This document shows positions 35,972 to 44,418 of a stretch of DNA of 64,000 bases, piece by piece. A program made the translations under genes and the position numbers. Where the stretch lies: positions 124,001 to 188,000 of the forward strand of contig CBDFIN010000007.1 in the NCBI GenBank assembly GCA_965248135.1, read 5' to 3'. The stretch's first letter is position 1. Each line of letters starts with the position of its first letter. The stretch is from SZUA-100 sp965248135. Lineage in GTDB: Bacteria > Pseudomonadota > Alphaproteobacteria > Rhizobiales > Rhizobiaceae. Under the pieces are notes generated by a model, which saw only the letters and a list, made by a program, of their open reading frames with translations, was not told the DNA's origin and did not search any database.

Positions 35972-37195
35972 ATGACAGGGTCAGAACAGAATGACTCATC
36001 TACTGGTAGTATGTTTCCAATCAACCGCTCTGTTGGCGGCAAAGGTCTGGATACGGATTCGCAGATCGAAGCCGTCAGGAAATCCATCCTCGATGAAATT
36101 GAGATAGCCAAAAGCATCATAAACCAGCAGATCGATTTACTGCGTTCCACTCAACAGGATTTTGAGATGGAAGACGTGATTTCCCAACTGGAAAATCAAC
36201 TCAGACATTTGAGCAGTCAGGCGCTTGCTGCCTCAACCGGTTCCATTGCCGCATTGATGGCACTCAGCCGCACCATGCCCAACATGGTTGCCAATAACGC
36301 CCGTGTCAGCGCTCTGGCACACACTGAAGCGGCGTACCAAAGCGCGATAATCGTCTTTGAAATGACAGAGGATCAGGTCAGTTACTATCATGCGCAGCAT
36401 GACAGGCAGGCAATTGCCTTCGCATCTTACGAACAACGCAGTTCTGGACATATCGAGCAGCTGGCCGCAGCCAATGGCGTTGATATTGCTGCTTATCGCG
36501 ATAATCGCCAACAATTGCTAAAAGAAAAGGAAGAAGCCAAAGCCAAAGGTGATCGCCTTGGTACTTTCAGGGCTGATGTCCTGCTCTCCGTCAATAACAC
36601 ACATGGTCTGGTGAAATCCGGTGCTGCAGATCAGGAGATTGAGCGCTCGCAACAAGAATCTGCCAAAGCCCGCGAGCGATATTTGCGCGAAGTTGAATTT
36701 CAGGCGCGCAAAAGCGCAATATCTGCCGGAATGTCAGAACAGCAAACCATTGAACATATTGCCAATGCCCGTATCTCCGCTTCAAATGATCTGGCCGAAG
36801 AGGAACGTAAACTTGCGCAATCCAACGGCGTTGATCCACAGCGATCCACTAGTGGGCTTCCTTCCAGTGAACTGGTTGAGCGGGCAAAGGAAACCAATGC
36901 CGCCTCCAGTGTAGAGGAATTCAAAAATATGAATAACCGCACGTCTGAGACCGTCATCGAGGGCGAGCAGAGCATCAAATCTGCCCGTGATCGAGGCAAT
37001 AATCAGAAATTATCAGACCGGAAATCTGCCGATAGCACTTTTGCGGGTCTTGGAGTTGATATTGTGAATGAGAAACCGGCATCCGGCGCTGTGACGGTCA
37101 AGAAACTGGCCGTTGCAGATGTTGATCATAATCAGGTCGAGCGACCAAACACACCAGCCATATCCGATAAAACCGATGGCAAGTCTATAGTATAG
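35972..37195 (+). CDS. coiled-coil protein of unknown function (407 aa)
   Basis: I chose the ATG at 35972, preceded by GGAGG, over an upstream in-frame ATG at 35939. The protein is soluble and rich in Gln, Glu, Ala and Ser. Heptad-like helices occupy about residues 30-90 and 160-270, and the C-terminal 150 residues are low-complexity and polar. No enzymatic motif. It stands between small unknown genes in the element's accessory region. Confidence 0.6.
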   Translation: MTGSEQNDSSTGSMFPINRSVGGKGLDTDSQIEAVRKSILDEIEIAKSIINQQIDLLRSTQQDFEMEDVISQLENQLRHLSSQALAASTGSIAALMALSRTMPNMVANNARVSALAHTEAAYQSAIIVFEMTEDQVSYYHAQHDRQAIAFASYEQRSSGHIEQLAAANGVDIAAYRDNRQQLLKEKEEAKAKGDRLGTFRADVLLSVNNTHGLVKSGAADQEIERSQQESAKARERYLREVEFQARKSAISAGMSEQQTIEHIANARISASNDLAEEERKLAQSNGVDPQRSTSGLPSSELVERAKETNAASSVEEFKNMNNRTSETVIEGEQSIKSARDRGNNQKLSDRKSADSTFAGLGVDIVNEKPASGAVTVKKLAVADVDHNQVERPNTPAISDKTDGKSIV

Positions 37196-37248
37196 AAAAT
37201 GCAATAATACTTGCCGAAAAAGGAATATTATCCTATACTTGTCAATAT

Positions 37249-37563
37249 ATGGACATTTTTGAACATGAACAACGATTTGAAGAAGCAGGCATTCAACATG
37301 GACATGCCAGAGTCATTCTGCAAGCTATCAATAGTGGTGATGCTCGGGCAATGACCAAAGCAGATGGTGACCGGCTGGAAATAAATCTGCGGCGGGAATT
37401 CACTACCAAATTTGAAGCCCTGGAAATCAAGTTTGACAGCAGATTTGAAGTACTGGATGCCAAGCTGGATACCATGACCCAAAAACTCATTGCCACCGTC
37501 TGGACAGTTGGTGGTGTCGCTGTTGCGGTGCTGGTGGGTATCGACAAAATACTCGGCGTTTAA
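37249..37563 (+). CDS. coiled-coil protein with C-terminal membrane anchor
   Basis: 104 residues. A heptad repeat (FEALEIKFDSRFEVLDAKLDTMTQKL, about residues 55-80) is followed by one membrane helix (ATVWTVGGVAVAVLVGIDKI). This layout is common in small DUF1640-like proteins. It follows the 407-residue coiled-coil gene by 53 bases. Confidence 0.65.
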   Translation: MDIFEHEQRFEEAGIQHGHARVILQAINSGDARAMTKADGDRLEINLRREFTTKFEALEIKFDSRFEVLDAKLDTMTQKLIATVWTVGGVAVAVLVGIDKILGV

Positions 37564-37602
37564 ACAACATTATTCTATCGTCATTTACTCACAATATTTG
37601 AG

Positions 37603-38211
37603 TCACTGCGATATATCAGAATGCAATATCCGTTTTCCGTTTGCATGAGCCTGTGCAACCCGCGCTCCGGCGATCAGTCCGTCGCGTGTCGAAGTCTGAG
37701 TTGTTTTGTCGAAGCAGTCGCGGGTAATCTCATCAATCTTGTGATTGGAAATATTGGGAGCTATGGCCTGGTTGGGGCTATTATTTCCCCAACCATAACC
37801 GACATCGAAAGCTAGCTCACAATTTAAGTCCTTGGTGACATTTTCGACATTCACATAGCTGATCTGATTGTTTCGCGCCGCCGTAAACAGTTTTTTAATT
37901 TCCTGGTTAAATGCATCTGGCTGCATACGAGTGTAAAGATCACCCAAATTTCCCCGCTTTGCTGCTTCCTGCATTACCGCCACGCAATAATCTGTTACAT
38001 CGGGTGTGGGATAACCATCAGCAGCCAGATTACCGAGAATTTTCGGCATATCACCAAATGCGCATCCAATGCGTTTGGCGTTCAGATTGTTATCAGATTT
38101 GATATGCAGTGTTTTGATCGCAAAATCATCAGGCAGCTCGGCGCTAGCTGCATTGGCCGACATTAAAAAACCGATGCACAAACAGCCCGCAATCTGTCTC
38201 ATTGCGGGCAT
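37603..38211 (-). CDS. exported protein of unknown function
   Basis: 202 residues with a signal peptide (MRQIAGCLCIGFLMSANAASA). The mature part has four or more cysteines (GCAFGD, DYCVAVM, NCELAF, DCFDK), suggesting disulfides in the periplasm. It overlaps the upstream exported-protein gene by 13 bases, so the two are translated together. No family recognised. Confidence 0.65.
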   Translation of the reverse strand: MPAMRQIAGCLCIGFLMSANAASAELPDDFAIKTLHIKSDNNLNAKRIGCAFGDMPKILGNLAADGYPTPDVTDYCVAVMQEAAKRGNLGDLYTRMQPDAFNQEIKKLFTAARNNQISYVNVENVTKDLNCELAFDVGYGWGNNSPNQAIAPNISNHKIDEITRDCFDKTTQTSTRDGLIAGARVAQAHANGKRILHSDISQ

Positions 38212-38606
38212 CCATATGTGCTTCTCTGCCGTTTGATTTCAATCTGGCGCAACGCCAGTGCCAACCATTTGCTACCCACTTGCTGGCAATTGTCCAAACC
38301 GGCAAATCCGCAGGCGATTATGGCGCAACCCGCAAAGGTTATACCAGCCGCCACCGCATCCTGCTTTTCCTCATACACCGAGCCACTTGCCGCAACGCAT
38401 AATCCAAGCGCGATATTGGTACCGGGATTATCCTTGAGTATCCTCAGAATTTCATTGCTGATCAGCCGGTCTTCAGCATCCAGTTCGCCGCAACGGACGG
38501 ATTGCGCCTGTGCGCTGTTACCAAGGCTCAACAATATTGGTGTAGCCAATACTGTGCGATAGAAAGACGATCGAATAGAGTAGGAAAAATGTGACATCGG
38601 CGGCAC
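38199..38606 (-). CDS. exported cysteine-containing protein, unknown
   Basis: 135 residues. The N-terminus (RTVLATPILLSLGNSAQAQ) is a probable signal peptide, and a hydrophobic segment (AGITFAGCAIIACGFAGL) lies near residue 95. It contains CGELDAEDRLI and several Cys. It pairs with the overlapping exported protein downstream; the two may form a periplasmic complex or an element-borne exclusion or toxin-like function, which is speculation. Confidence 0.6.
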   Translation of the reverse strand: MPPMSHFSYSIRSSFYRTVLATPILLSLGNSAQAQSVRCGELDAEDRLISNEILRILKDNPGTNIALGLCVAASGSVYEEKQDAVAAGITFAGCAIIACGFAGLDNCQQVGSKWLALALRQIEIKRQRSTYGCPQ

Positions 38607-38643
38607 ACCCAGAGATTAATCGTGCCGGAAGATGCTACAATAT

Positions 38644-38786
38644 GTGCTATTCGGGTGCAGATACCTATAACTAACTGATAGAATTGATGAATGAGCTCTG
38701 TAACATCGTGGATAATGGTTGCCGTACATTCTGTAAGTGTTTGGATAATAAAGGGTTGCACCCGAATAGCACAATCGGGTGCAGAT
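38644..38786. repeat. inverted and direct repeats before the small recombinase gene
   Basis: GTGCTATTCGGGTGC (38644-38658) is repeated as its exact reverse complement at 38758-38772. TCGGGTGCAGAT occurs directly at 38651-38662 and 38775-38786. The cluster ends 12 bases before the recombinase start codon, so it may be its recombination site, as in plasmid resolution systems, or its operator. Confidence 0.65.
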
Positions 38787-38798
38787 CGGAGGGGAATC

Positions 38799-39374
38799 AT
38801 GGAAAACCCGCTTTCACCCGATATCTGGACAGCACTGCATGCAGATCGCAAAACCCTTACCACAGCGCAGGAACAGCGTTTTCTTGAGGTTGCTCGCCAG
38901 TTTCCCGCAGATACTCGTGTCCTGTGCGAACTGCTGTACTGGACGGGATGTCGTATTTCCGAGGCGTTGGCATTACGACGTGATTATGTTGATAGTCAGT
39001 TGGCATTCGTTGTACTGCGCACCCTCAAACAGCGCCGCAATGACAGCTTGCGTGCAGTTCCGGTTCCCAGATCATTCATTTCACTGTTACTGGCTTTACC
39101 CGCCGCTGAGAATGGACGTTTCTGGCCCTATAGCCGCTGGACAGCGCAACGACGCATCAAACCGGTCATGCTTGCTGCCGGCATTACCGGTGTTGCTGCA
39201 AACAGCAAGGCGCTCAGACACAGCTACAACGCCCGCGGCATTCGTTCTGGAACACCTGACCGGATACGTCGGTGCCTGCTTGGTCATCGCACCCAGCGCG
39301 CCAATGATCACTATGGTGAACTTGTCGGCTACGAATTACGCGATCATGCCCGCGCCATATGGGAAACAGAATGA
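38799..39374 (+). CDS. small tyrosine recombinase, possible plasmid resolvase
   Basis: 191 residues from the ATG at 38799 with GGAGGGG upstream. Catalytic features are complete: TGCRISEALAL (first Arg), ALRHSYNARGI (HxxR), CLLGHR and the nucleophile Tyr in NDHYGEL. It is short and lacks most of the arm-binding domain, like recombinases that resolve plasmid dimers. Repeats directly upstream may be its target. It overlapped by ATGA with a small gene now split by IS630. Confidence 0.88.
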   Translation: MENPLSPDIWTALHADRKTLTTAQEQRFLEVARQFPADTRVLCELLYWTGCRISEALALRRDYVDSQLAFVVLRTLKQRRNDSLRAVPVPRSFISLLLALPAAENGRFWPYSRWTAQRRIKPVMLAAGITGVAANSKALRHSYNARGIRSGTPDRIRRCLLGHRTQRANDHYGELVGYELRDHARAIWETE

Positions 39375-39402
39375 GCAAGCATAATAATCAAACTGCCTTG
39401 TA

Positions 39403-40285
39403 TAGCCAAGCGACTCTGCTTTGATTCAAATATTGTAGTCCTTGAACAGTGTTTCGATATCGCATTTGTGTTTTCGTCTGATGGCCTTTGCCTGTGCCCA
39501 TTTATGCTCGATCGGATTGAGGTCCGGGGAATAAGGCGGAAGGTATTGGAGTATATGACCGGCATCCTTGATGGCCTTTTTCATGTCCTGGCGTTTGTGA
39601 AAACTTGCATTATCCATCACAACAACGGCGCCGGGAGGCAGCTTTGGAATGAGATCGCCTGTCAGCCAGCCATGGAAGACGTCACTGTCGATATTGCATG
39701 GAAACAGGCAGGTTGTCAGCAAGGAGCCTCCCAGCAACGCCCCGATGACATTTGTTCTTCCCCGCGCGTGCCAGTTATGGGCGCCACAACAGCGCTGGCC
39801 TTTGGGCGCATAGCCATGGGTGCGGGGCATATCATGGGCAAAACCTGATTCGTCAACATAGACAATAGGTTGGCCGGCCTTCTCATGCCCGCTGATCGTC
39901 TCGCGGAAGACTGTACGCCTGGCCGCGTCCGCCTTCGGATGGGACAGGGCTTTTTTTATATGTCACCCCAAGCTTGCGCAATGCCTGCCAGATCGCCTTT
40001 GGCGTAACGCCAAAACGTGCTGCCCGTTCGTACTGATAGGCGTCAGGATATTTCTCCACATCGCGGGCCAGTGCAGCCATGTCAATCTTGCGCGGACGGT
40101 TATCGCGCGTCGCCTTGGGCTCAATTTGCTTGCTCCAGCGCGTCAGGCTGGCAATGCCAACGCTGAAACGTTGCGAAGCCCGAGCAAAGGTCAGCCCTTC
40201 CTTCTTGCGAACCGAAAGAACATGGCGGCGAAAGTCAACTGAATAGGTCATGAATAAATATAATCAATTTAACGTCGTTTGGCTA
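39403..40285 (-). mobile_element. IS630-family insertion sequence (about 883 bp)
   Basis: Ends TAGCCAAGCGAC (left) and, on the reverse strand at the right, TAGCCAAACGAC form inverted repeats, flanked by the TA dinucleotide duplicated by this family (39401-39402 and 40286-40287). It carries one transposase encoded in two frames and interrupts a small gene after the recombinase. Confidence 0.88.
39426..40251 (-). CDS. IS630 transposase in two overlapping frames
   Basis: The first frame (40251-39883) encodes the helix-turn-helix half (MTYSVDFRRHVLSVRKKEGL). The second continues from about 39950 to 39426 with the DDE core: IVYVDESGFAHD, VVVMDNASFHK and PPYSPDLNPIEHKWAQ. The switch falls at a run of seven A (39951-39957 on the plus strand as T7), where skipping one base joins VTYKK to ALSHPKAD. 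Expression of the fused transposase by frameshifting or transcript slippage is known in this family. Confidence 0.85.
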
Positions 40286-40482
40286 TATGCTGCAATATTC
40301 GCCTGTGAAGGGGCTATTGGCTCTTTGTACAGGTTGGCAGAAACCGGCCTACTCAGCGAAACCGACAACGCGACTGCTATTGATGTTATGACAGATTTGC
40401 TCAGACTGACCAGCCGGTTACATGACTATGAGTGATCCCCGGCGCTCTCAAGATTGAAGTGCGCATGTTTCGGGCCTGACTA

Positions 40483-40554
40483 GCCATCCTTTCGGAGCCG
40501 CTGTCGCTCGCCTCACCCGATCAGGGTGAGCGGCAGCGGTGGAGGAAGGATGGC
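40483..40554. repeat. 72-base imperfect palindrome
   Basis: GCCATCCTT (40483-40491) pairs with AAGGATGGC (40546-40554). Inside, CCGCTG pairs with CAGCGG and CTCACCC with GGGTGAG around GATC. The result is a long hairpin with small bulges between the split small gene and the defective IS30 element. It lacks a clear T-run after the stem, so it may be a recombination or RNA structure rather than a terminator. Confidence 0.7.
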
Positions 40555-40594
40555 GGGCCATCTTTTTGGTGGGCTTGAGCGGCCTGTTGAAAGG

Positions 40595-41100
40595 GAAGTG
40601 CAACACCTCACGGGCTATCATGATAGTCCGTCGATTTTGCGATCAAAAAGAGGTGTTGCACATGTCACAATACAAGCATTTCAGCTACCAGGAAAGGGTT
40701 GAGCTGGCCCGAATGATACACGAGAAGGTCCCAAAGGTTGCCATTGGGCAATGCCTTGGCCGCCCGCGTTCCAGCATTGATCGCGAGATTGCGCGCAATG
40801 GCAACAAGGACGGCACGTACAATGCCGATACAGCGCAGCGGCGTTACGAGGCGCGTCGAAGGCGGGGCTCTATGCCTCATGGCAAAAGGGTGGTGTGGAA
40901 AACATCAATGGCAGGCTGCGCCGCGATCTGCCGAGGCATCTTGATATTGACGCAATGAATGATGTGGACTTCGCCGACATAAACCTCATGCACAATCTGA
41001 CACCGCGAAAATGCCTGGGATACAAGACGCCACTGCAAGCCCTCTTGTCCAATCTCGGTATCAATGCCAAACTCTCATTTCACAGAGGTGTTGCACTTCA
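40595..41100 (+). mobile_element. internally deleted IS30-like element (about 0.5 kb)
   Basis: Perfect terminal repeats GAAGTGCAACACCTC (40595-40609) and its reverse complement (41086-41100) bound the element. It differs from the two 1216-bp IS30 copies. Only the two ends of a transposase gene remain, so it cannot move by itself but keeps both ends and might be mobilised by a related transposase. Confidence 0.85.
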
Positions 41101-41106
41101 AATTTG
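40659..41106 (+). pseudogene. IS30-family transposase with central deletion
   Basis: The N-terminal part starts MSQYKHFSYQERVELARMIH with the helix-turn-helix, and is open to about 40890. The remaining C-terminal part reads VENINGRLRRDLPRHLDID and CLGYKTPLQALLSNL, the end of the catalytic core. The two parts are in different frames and the middle, with the first two catalytic Asp, is missing. Confidence 0.88.
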
Positions 41107-41158
41107 AATCCGCCCCCCATTTGCTTCAGCAAAAAACAAGAGAAATTTCCGCCAAAAA

Positions 41159-41455
41159 TCAGTGCTGCATTTCCAGCGCTTTGTGAACAATATCGGGTTC
41201 CTGCGCGATAACTTTAAGATATGCACGTGCCGCCTCATCAGGGACGCAGCGGTTTTGTTCCCAGTCCCGCAATGTGCCAATAGGAATATGAAACCGTTTT
41301 GCAAATTCTTCCTGACTAAAACCAAGCGCCCGCCGGATAATCTTTGCCTGTGGCGTGCGCTTCATACGTTTCATGTCCGCGACGGAAAGCGGTAAATTAT
41401 CAGGGTCAGGTTTTTCCATTTCAGCCATTGCTTTCGTGGTAATATCGTCGTTCAT
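41159..41455 (-). CDS. brnA: helix-turn-helix antitoxin (BrnA/HigA-like)
   Basis: 98 residues from the ATG at 41455. After an acidic N-terminus, IRRALGFSQEEFAKRFHIPIGTLRDWEQNR is a clear Xre-type helix-turn-helix at the C-terminal half. It overlaps the toxin gene by 35 bases and is encoded after it, which is the BrnT-BrnA order. It would neutralise the toxin and repress the promoter through the palindrome upstream of brnT. The symbol is by position and partner; the protein is Xre-like rather than a classical BrnA. Confidence 0.8.
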   Translation of the reverse strand: MNDDITTKAMAEMEKPDPDNLPLSVADMKRMKRTPQAKIIRRALGFSQEEFAKRFHIPIGTLRDWEQNRCVPDEAARAYLKVIAQEPDIVHKALEMQH

Positions 41456-41705
41456 GCGCTTCTGCCTTTCGTGCAGAAATAATCCACACCTTGTCATGTC
41501 GTTCTGTATGCACAACAACAAGAATATTATCGGCGGCCATCCCGATAAGGATATAGCGCTCTTCCCCGTAATCGAACCGATCGTCTTCAAATTCGATAGC
41601 AAAGGGATCACGGAACGCTTGCCGCGCCTGCTCAAAACTCACCCCGTGTTTATAGAGGTTTAAAACAGCTTTCCTGTCGTGCCAGTCAAAATTACTATCA
41701 TTCAT
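41421..41705 (-). CDS. brnT: BrnT-family toxin
   Basis: 94 residues, MNDSNFDWHDRKAVLNLYKH at the start and HGVSFEQARQAFRDPFAIE next, which is the BrnT/DUF497 signature. It continues with RYILIGMAADNILVVVHTER and ISARKAEAHERRYY, which contain the conserved residues of this RelE-like ribonuclease fold. Family members cleave RNA and arrest growth. The start at 41705 fits the family N-terminus exactly. It is followed by an overlapping helix-turn-helix antitoxin gene. Confidence 0.9.
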   Translation of the reverse strand: MNDSNFDWHDRKAVLNLYKHGVSFEQARQAFRDPFAIEFEDDRFDYGEERYILIGMAADNILVVVHTERHDKVWIISARKAEAHERRYYHESNG

Positions 41706-41734
41706 AATACTACGGGATACCCGTACTTTGTCAA
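41706..41734 (-). promoter_or_regulatory. brnT promoter with operator in the spacer
   Basis: On the minus strand TTGACA (41729-41734) is followed after 17 bases by AGTATT (41706-41711), directly against the brnT ATG at 41705. The spacer contains the palindrome TACGGG-ATA-CCCGTA (41711-41725 on the plus strand). A start of transcription at the usual distance would fall within or after the start codon, so the start codon or the -10 assignment needs testing. Confidence 0.6.
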
Positions 41735-41864
41735 GAAATCTATCAAAATCGTTTTGCCTGTTCAAAAACCAAGAACTGCCTGTGTGATCTATTGCGTCAG
41801 CAGTTAGTGCTAACATTAATCTAATAACGAGAATGTTGCTGCTGGCCAATTTAGGTGAGGGCAC

Positions 41865-42201
41865 CCATCTCCACTAATTCCTGTAGAAATCTGGTTACAG
41901 TAGCTTGGTCAAAAGGACGTCTCACTGCTGGATCAGCGATCATAAGGACAGATCATCACGGTTTTTCAGTTATCTTGATTCTGGTGGAATTGTTTCGTCT
42001 GGTTCCCGGCCTTTCTTCTACCGGCACTGATCACAACCAACCATCACCTCAAATTGCATGAAAACCCAAATCCTTCTCAATTACTTTTTCGGTTCCCCCT
42101 ATAGGTCTCCCCCAAAAAAGATCATTGAAAACGCTATAGAACTTCCTGCTGCAGCCGGTCATGGCCGGAATGATCCGAGCCAATAACTGAAAGGAAATAC
42201 C
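41865..42201. other. intergenic stretch, no gene seen
   Basis: Divergent from brnT and leading to the 94-residue gene at 42202. A short palindrome CCGGTCATGGCCGG lies at about 42156-42169, 30 bases before that gene's start. I see no ORF or RNA gene that I can support. Confidence 0.4.
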
Positions 42202-42486
42202 ATGACTACCAAAAAAACCAACACCAACAAGCCAATTGAAACCCTGCGTGACGCAGCTGTGAAAGTTACTATCTGGCGAAACCAAAGCGAAAAAGGCGTA
42301 TTCTTTACGGCCAAATTCTCGCGAACCTGGCAAGATGCCGATGGCAAATATCACGACAGCCAAAATTTCTCTGGTACACAGCTACTGCAAATTCAGAATT
42401 TGGCAGAAATTGCCTACAATCGTATGATCGAGCTGCGACAGGCTGAGAAAGTTCCAGCTAACGACGATAATAAGAACGCCGTCTGA
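42202..42486 (+). CDS. hypothetical protein (94 aa), plasmid accessory type
   Basis: MTTKKTNTNKPIETLRDAAV at the start with AAAGGAAA upstream. The middle VTIWRNQSEKGVFFTAKFSRTW then DADGKYHDSQNFSG is a compact beta-rich pattern that I recall from small proteins near conjugation or plasmid genes in this class of bacteria. Function unknown. It reads toward the relaxase region. Confidence 0.75.
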   Translation: MTTKKTNTNKPIETLRDAAVKVTIWRNQSEKGVFFTAKFSRTWQDADGKYHDSQNFSGTQLLQIQNLAEIAYNRMIELRQAEKVPANDDNKNAV

Positions 42487-42934
42487 TTGAGCCGGATATG
42501 ATAATATTGGAAGCGCTCCAATGTGGTCGCTTTCGGTATTATTCCAATTTCAAAATACCGTAATCAGTCAGCTATGCACTGGAGAGTGTGTATGCTGGCC
42601 AAATGGTGATTCAGCACAGGCCACCCGTTGTGCTCGCGATCGCCGCTATTGTTGGTTGGCCTGGCGCCAGATTAGTATGGAAGAATGCGTTTTTCGCTGG
42701 CTAACAACCGCGCCTTTTCGCACCAACAACTTTGAGGCCAAATGAAGTCAAATTACAACTCATCAAGAGGCTCATGGCACTTCCTGCATTAATATATGGT
42801 ACCGCGGAAACCTGCAGCCAAGGCCCCAAACTACTTGGATTGAAGCTGTTGGGAGGCTGGAGATTAATACTATGGCAGTATAGCAAAGTGTGTGTTAAGA
42901 AATGGGGTGGTCTGCTAACCAAAAGGGTGGTATT
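42487..42934. other. stretch with only weak open frames
   Basis: Two overlapping short frames (42521-42745 and 42732-42938) lack ribosome-binding sites and have coding patterns unlike their neighbours. I see no gene or RNA that I can support here. Confidence 0.4.
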
Positions 42935-43234
42935 ATGAGATTTATCGGTCAGGCAGCAAAAACAGCACTTAGAATTTTGGGTAAGGATACTTCTCGAAAA
43001 GCTGCTCGAGCTTCCATCGTGAAATTTAGTGAGGAGGCCACTCATTTTGCCAAAGTAGTTACACTAACTGTTGCCGGTAAACCAGTTTATCTGAAATTTG
43101 TATCCTATCTTCATAAAGATCATCTTGGTAACCTAAATTCCGTTGGTGATGGTGAGTTCTACGGTGCGTTGTATGAAAACGACACCGGCCCGGAATATGT
43201 TACGCCCGATGGCGAAATTTTTTATAAGATTTAG
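42935..43234 (+). CDS. hypothetical protein (99 aa)
   Basis: Starts MRFIGQAAKTALRILGKDTS at the ATG at 42935 with AGGGTGG upstream. The C-terminal half VTLTVAGKPVYLKFVSYLHK is beta-rich. It ends 2 bases before the next small gene, so they form a pair. No family recognised. Confidence 0.6.
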   Translation: MRFIGQAAKTALRILGKDTSRKAARASIVKFSEEATHFAKVVTLTVAGKPVYLKFVSYLHKDHLGNLNSVGDGEFYGALYENDTGPEYVTPDGEIFYKI

Positions 43235-43236
43235 CT

Positions 43237-43392
43237 ATGAATAAAGCCAAAAATACAGACAAGCAAGACGAAGAAATATCGGATGATGAAGCCGCTGAAG
43301 CTATTCTCGAAGGCATTAGGAATTCGCTGTATTCAAAAAGTTCGTGGTTAAAAGCTACTGTCAAAGCACTCTGGAAAATTACAGGAAGTTAG
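43237..43392 (+). CDS. small acidic protein (51 aa)
   Basis: I translated MNKAKNTDKQDEEISDDEAA onward to ALWKITGS. It starts 2 bases after the stop of the preceding gene and has an acidic N-terminal half and a more hydrophobic C-terminal helix (SSWLKATVKALWKI). Length and coupling suggest a real short gene, perhaps with a joint role with the 99-residue protein. Confidence 0.55.
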   Translation: MNKAKNTDKQDEEISDDEAAEAILEGIRNSLYSKSSWLKATVKALWKITGS

Positions 43393-43396
43393 GTTG

Positions 43397-43627
43397 CTAG
43401 CGCTCCAATTGGGAGTCTAAGGCTTTTCCTTCGTATGAGGCAGCAGAGACTATGTGACGTTTTTTAAAGATTGCGTGCGCAGCGACACCGCCACCAACAA
43501 AACCTGCTGCGACCGCGGCTATCGATTTACCTGCAAATGAAGGCAACAAATGTTGAACTGCTGCATACGCAACCACTGATCCCGTTGTTATCGCTGGTGA
43601 ATCTCGCATAATACTATTTTCCTGCAT
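43397..43627 (-). CDS. small membrane protein (76 aa)
   Basis: Two hydrophobic stretches (AITTGSVVAYAAVQHLLP and SIAAVAAGFVGGGVAAHAIF) with small residues suggest a helical hairpin in the membrane. It converges on the two small plus-strand genes. Function unknown; a hydrophobic toxin or holin-like role is possible but unsupported. Confidence 0.45.
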   Translation of the reverse strand: MQENSIMRDSPAITTGSVVAYAAVQHLLPSFAGKSIAAVAAGFVGGGVAAHAIFKKRHIVSAASYEGKALDSQLER

Positions 43628-44019
43628 GAAATGATTATATGCGAATCGCCCTGTGAGTAGTATTAAGTTTTTGTTACAATTGCTGACTCGGCCACAATCG
43701 AAACCCAGATTGAATCAATCCTGTATCACTTTCCCAGTCAGTCCGATCGCTGTGATGCTGGATCATTCGCGGTCTTCCTTTGTGGAGGCTGGCTACATAC
43801 GCACCCAGCGGTGCCTTTGACGCAGTTTTAACCCAATCCAATGCTGTAAGCTGCAAACCAAATGGAACATTGAGGTTGAGTAGATTGCTCCTGCAGTGAC
43901 CTCTATCCTGCGTCAATTCACTAATATTACTGTGATACGGCTATTCAATACCATATAAGCATGACATTCAATTATGATATTCTAGCGTAGTACAATTTAT
44001 GATCGGTCATTCAACCCAA
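43628..44019. other. stretch with one doubtful minus-strand frame
   Basis: The frame 43674-43916 (80 residues, LNVPFGLQLTALDWVKTASK) has no ribosome-binding site and no recognised family. It may be a gene remnant. Nothing else is supported here. Confidence 0.35.
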
Positions 44020-44418
44020 TCACCTCGGTTCCCATGTTACCTTGCTGATATATGGCTCTGATTCATCAATCGCCATATCGTTTGTGTGTTGCTCCCACAC
44101 CAGCCCAACATCATTTTCAGCGATGAGAAATACCAGCTCCGAGAGGTTTCGTCCTGTAACCGTAACGCGCCCGTCGACAAAGTCCAGAATAATTCCACCC
44201 AAATCAGGATGATCATGCGCGTTGACAAAATTACTCCAACTGGAAATTCGCTGCTCGCCATTTTTCAGACGCCAGATGATAGAAAATGCTCTTGTACGTT
44301 CCGCAAAACGGTAAAATGCCTCCTTGCGCGGAAACCCACTTTCCTCGTCGAGTTCGGTCTTCAGATTGTGCGGAAGCCGCATCGCCATGACCCGCTTATC
44401 AACGCCCGATATCTGCAC
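44020..44418 (-). CDS. hypothetical protein following the relaxase gene
   Basis: 132 residues, MQISGVDKRVMAMRLPHNLK at the start. It overlaps the 3' end of the relaxase gene by 20 bases and is co-transcribed with it. The middle FVDGRVTVTGRNLSELVFLI resembles a compact alpha/beta domain, but I do not recognise it. A transfer-accessory role is inferred from position only. Confidence 0.7.
   Translation of the reverse strand: MQISGVDKRVMAMRLPHNLKTELDEESGFPRKEAFYRFAERTRAFSIIWRLKNGEQRISSWSNFVNAHDHPDLGGIILDFVDGRVTVTGRNLSELVFLIAENDVGLVWEQHTNDMAIDESEPYISKVTWEPR

Larger units (their letters stand above)
39371..40435 (+). pseudogene. small ORF (59 aa) split by IS630
   Basis: The ATG at 39371 overlaps the recombinase stop. 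Removing the IS and one TA target copy joins 39371-39402 to 40288-40435 into one 180-base frame: MSKHNNQTALYAAIFACEGA and onward to SRLHDYE. The restored protein is small and helical with no recognised motif. Its coupling to the recombinase suggests a joint role, now probably lost. Confidence 0.8.

Noticed and set aside
42521..42938. Two short plus-strand frames before the 99-residue gene
   Set aside because: They overlap each other, lack ribosome-binding sites and show Cys/Trp-rich shadow-like composition.
43674..43916. Minus-strand 80-residue frame
   Set aside because: No ribosome-binding site and no recognised family; listed only as a doubtful stretch.
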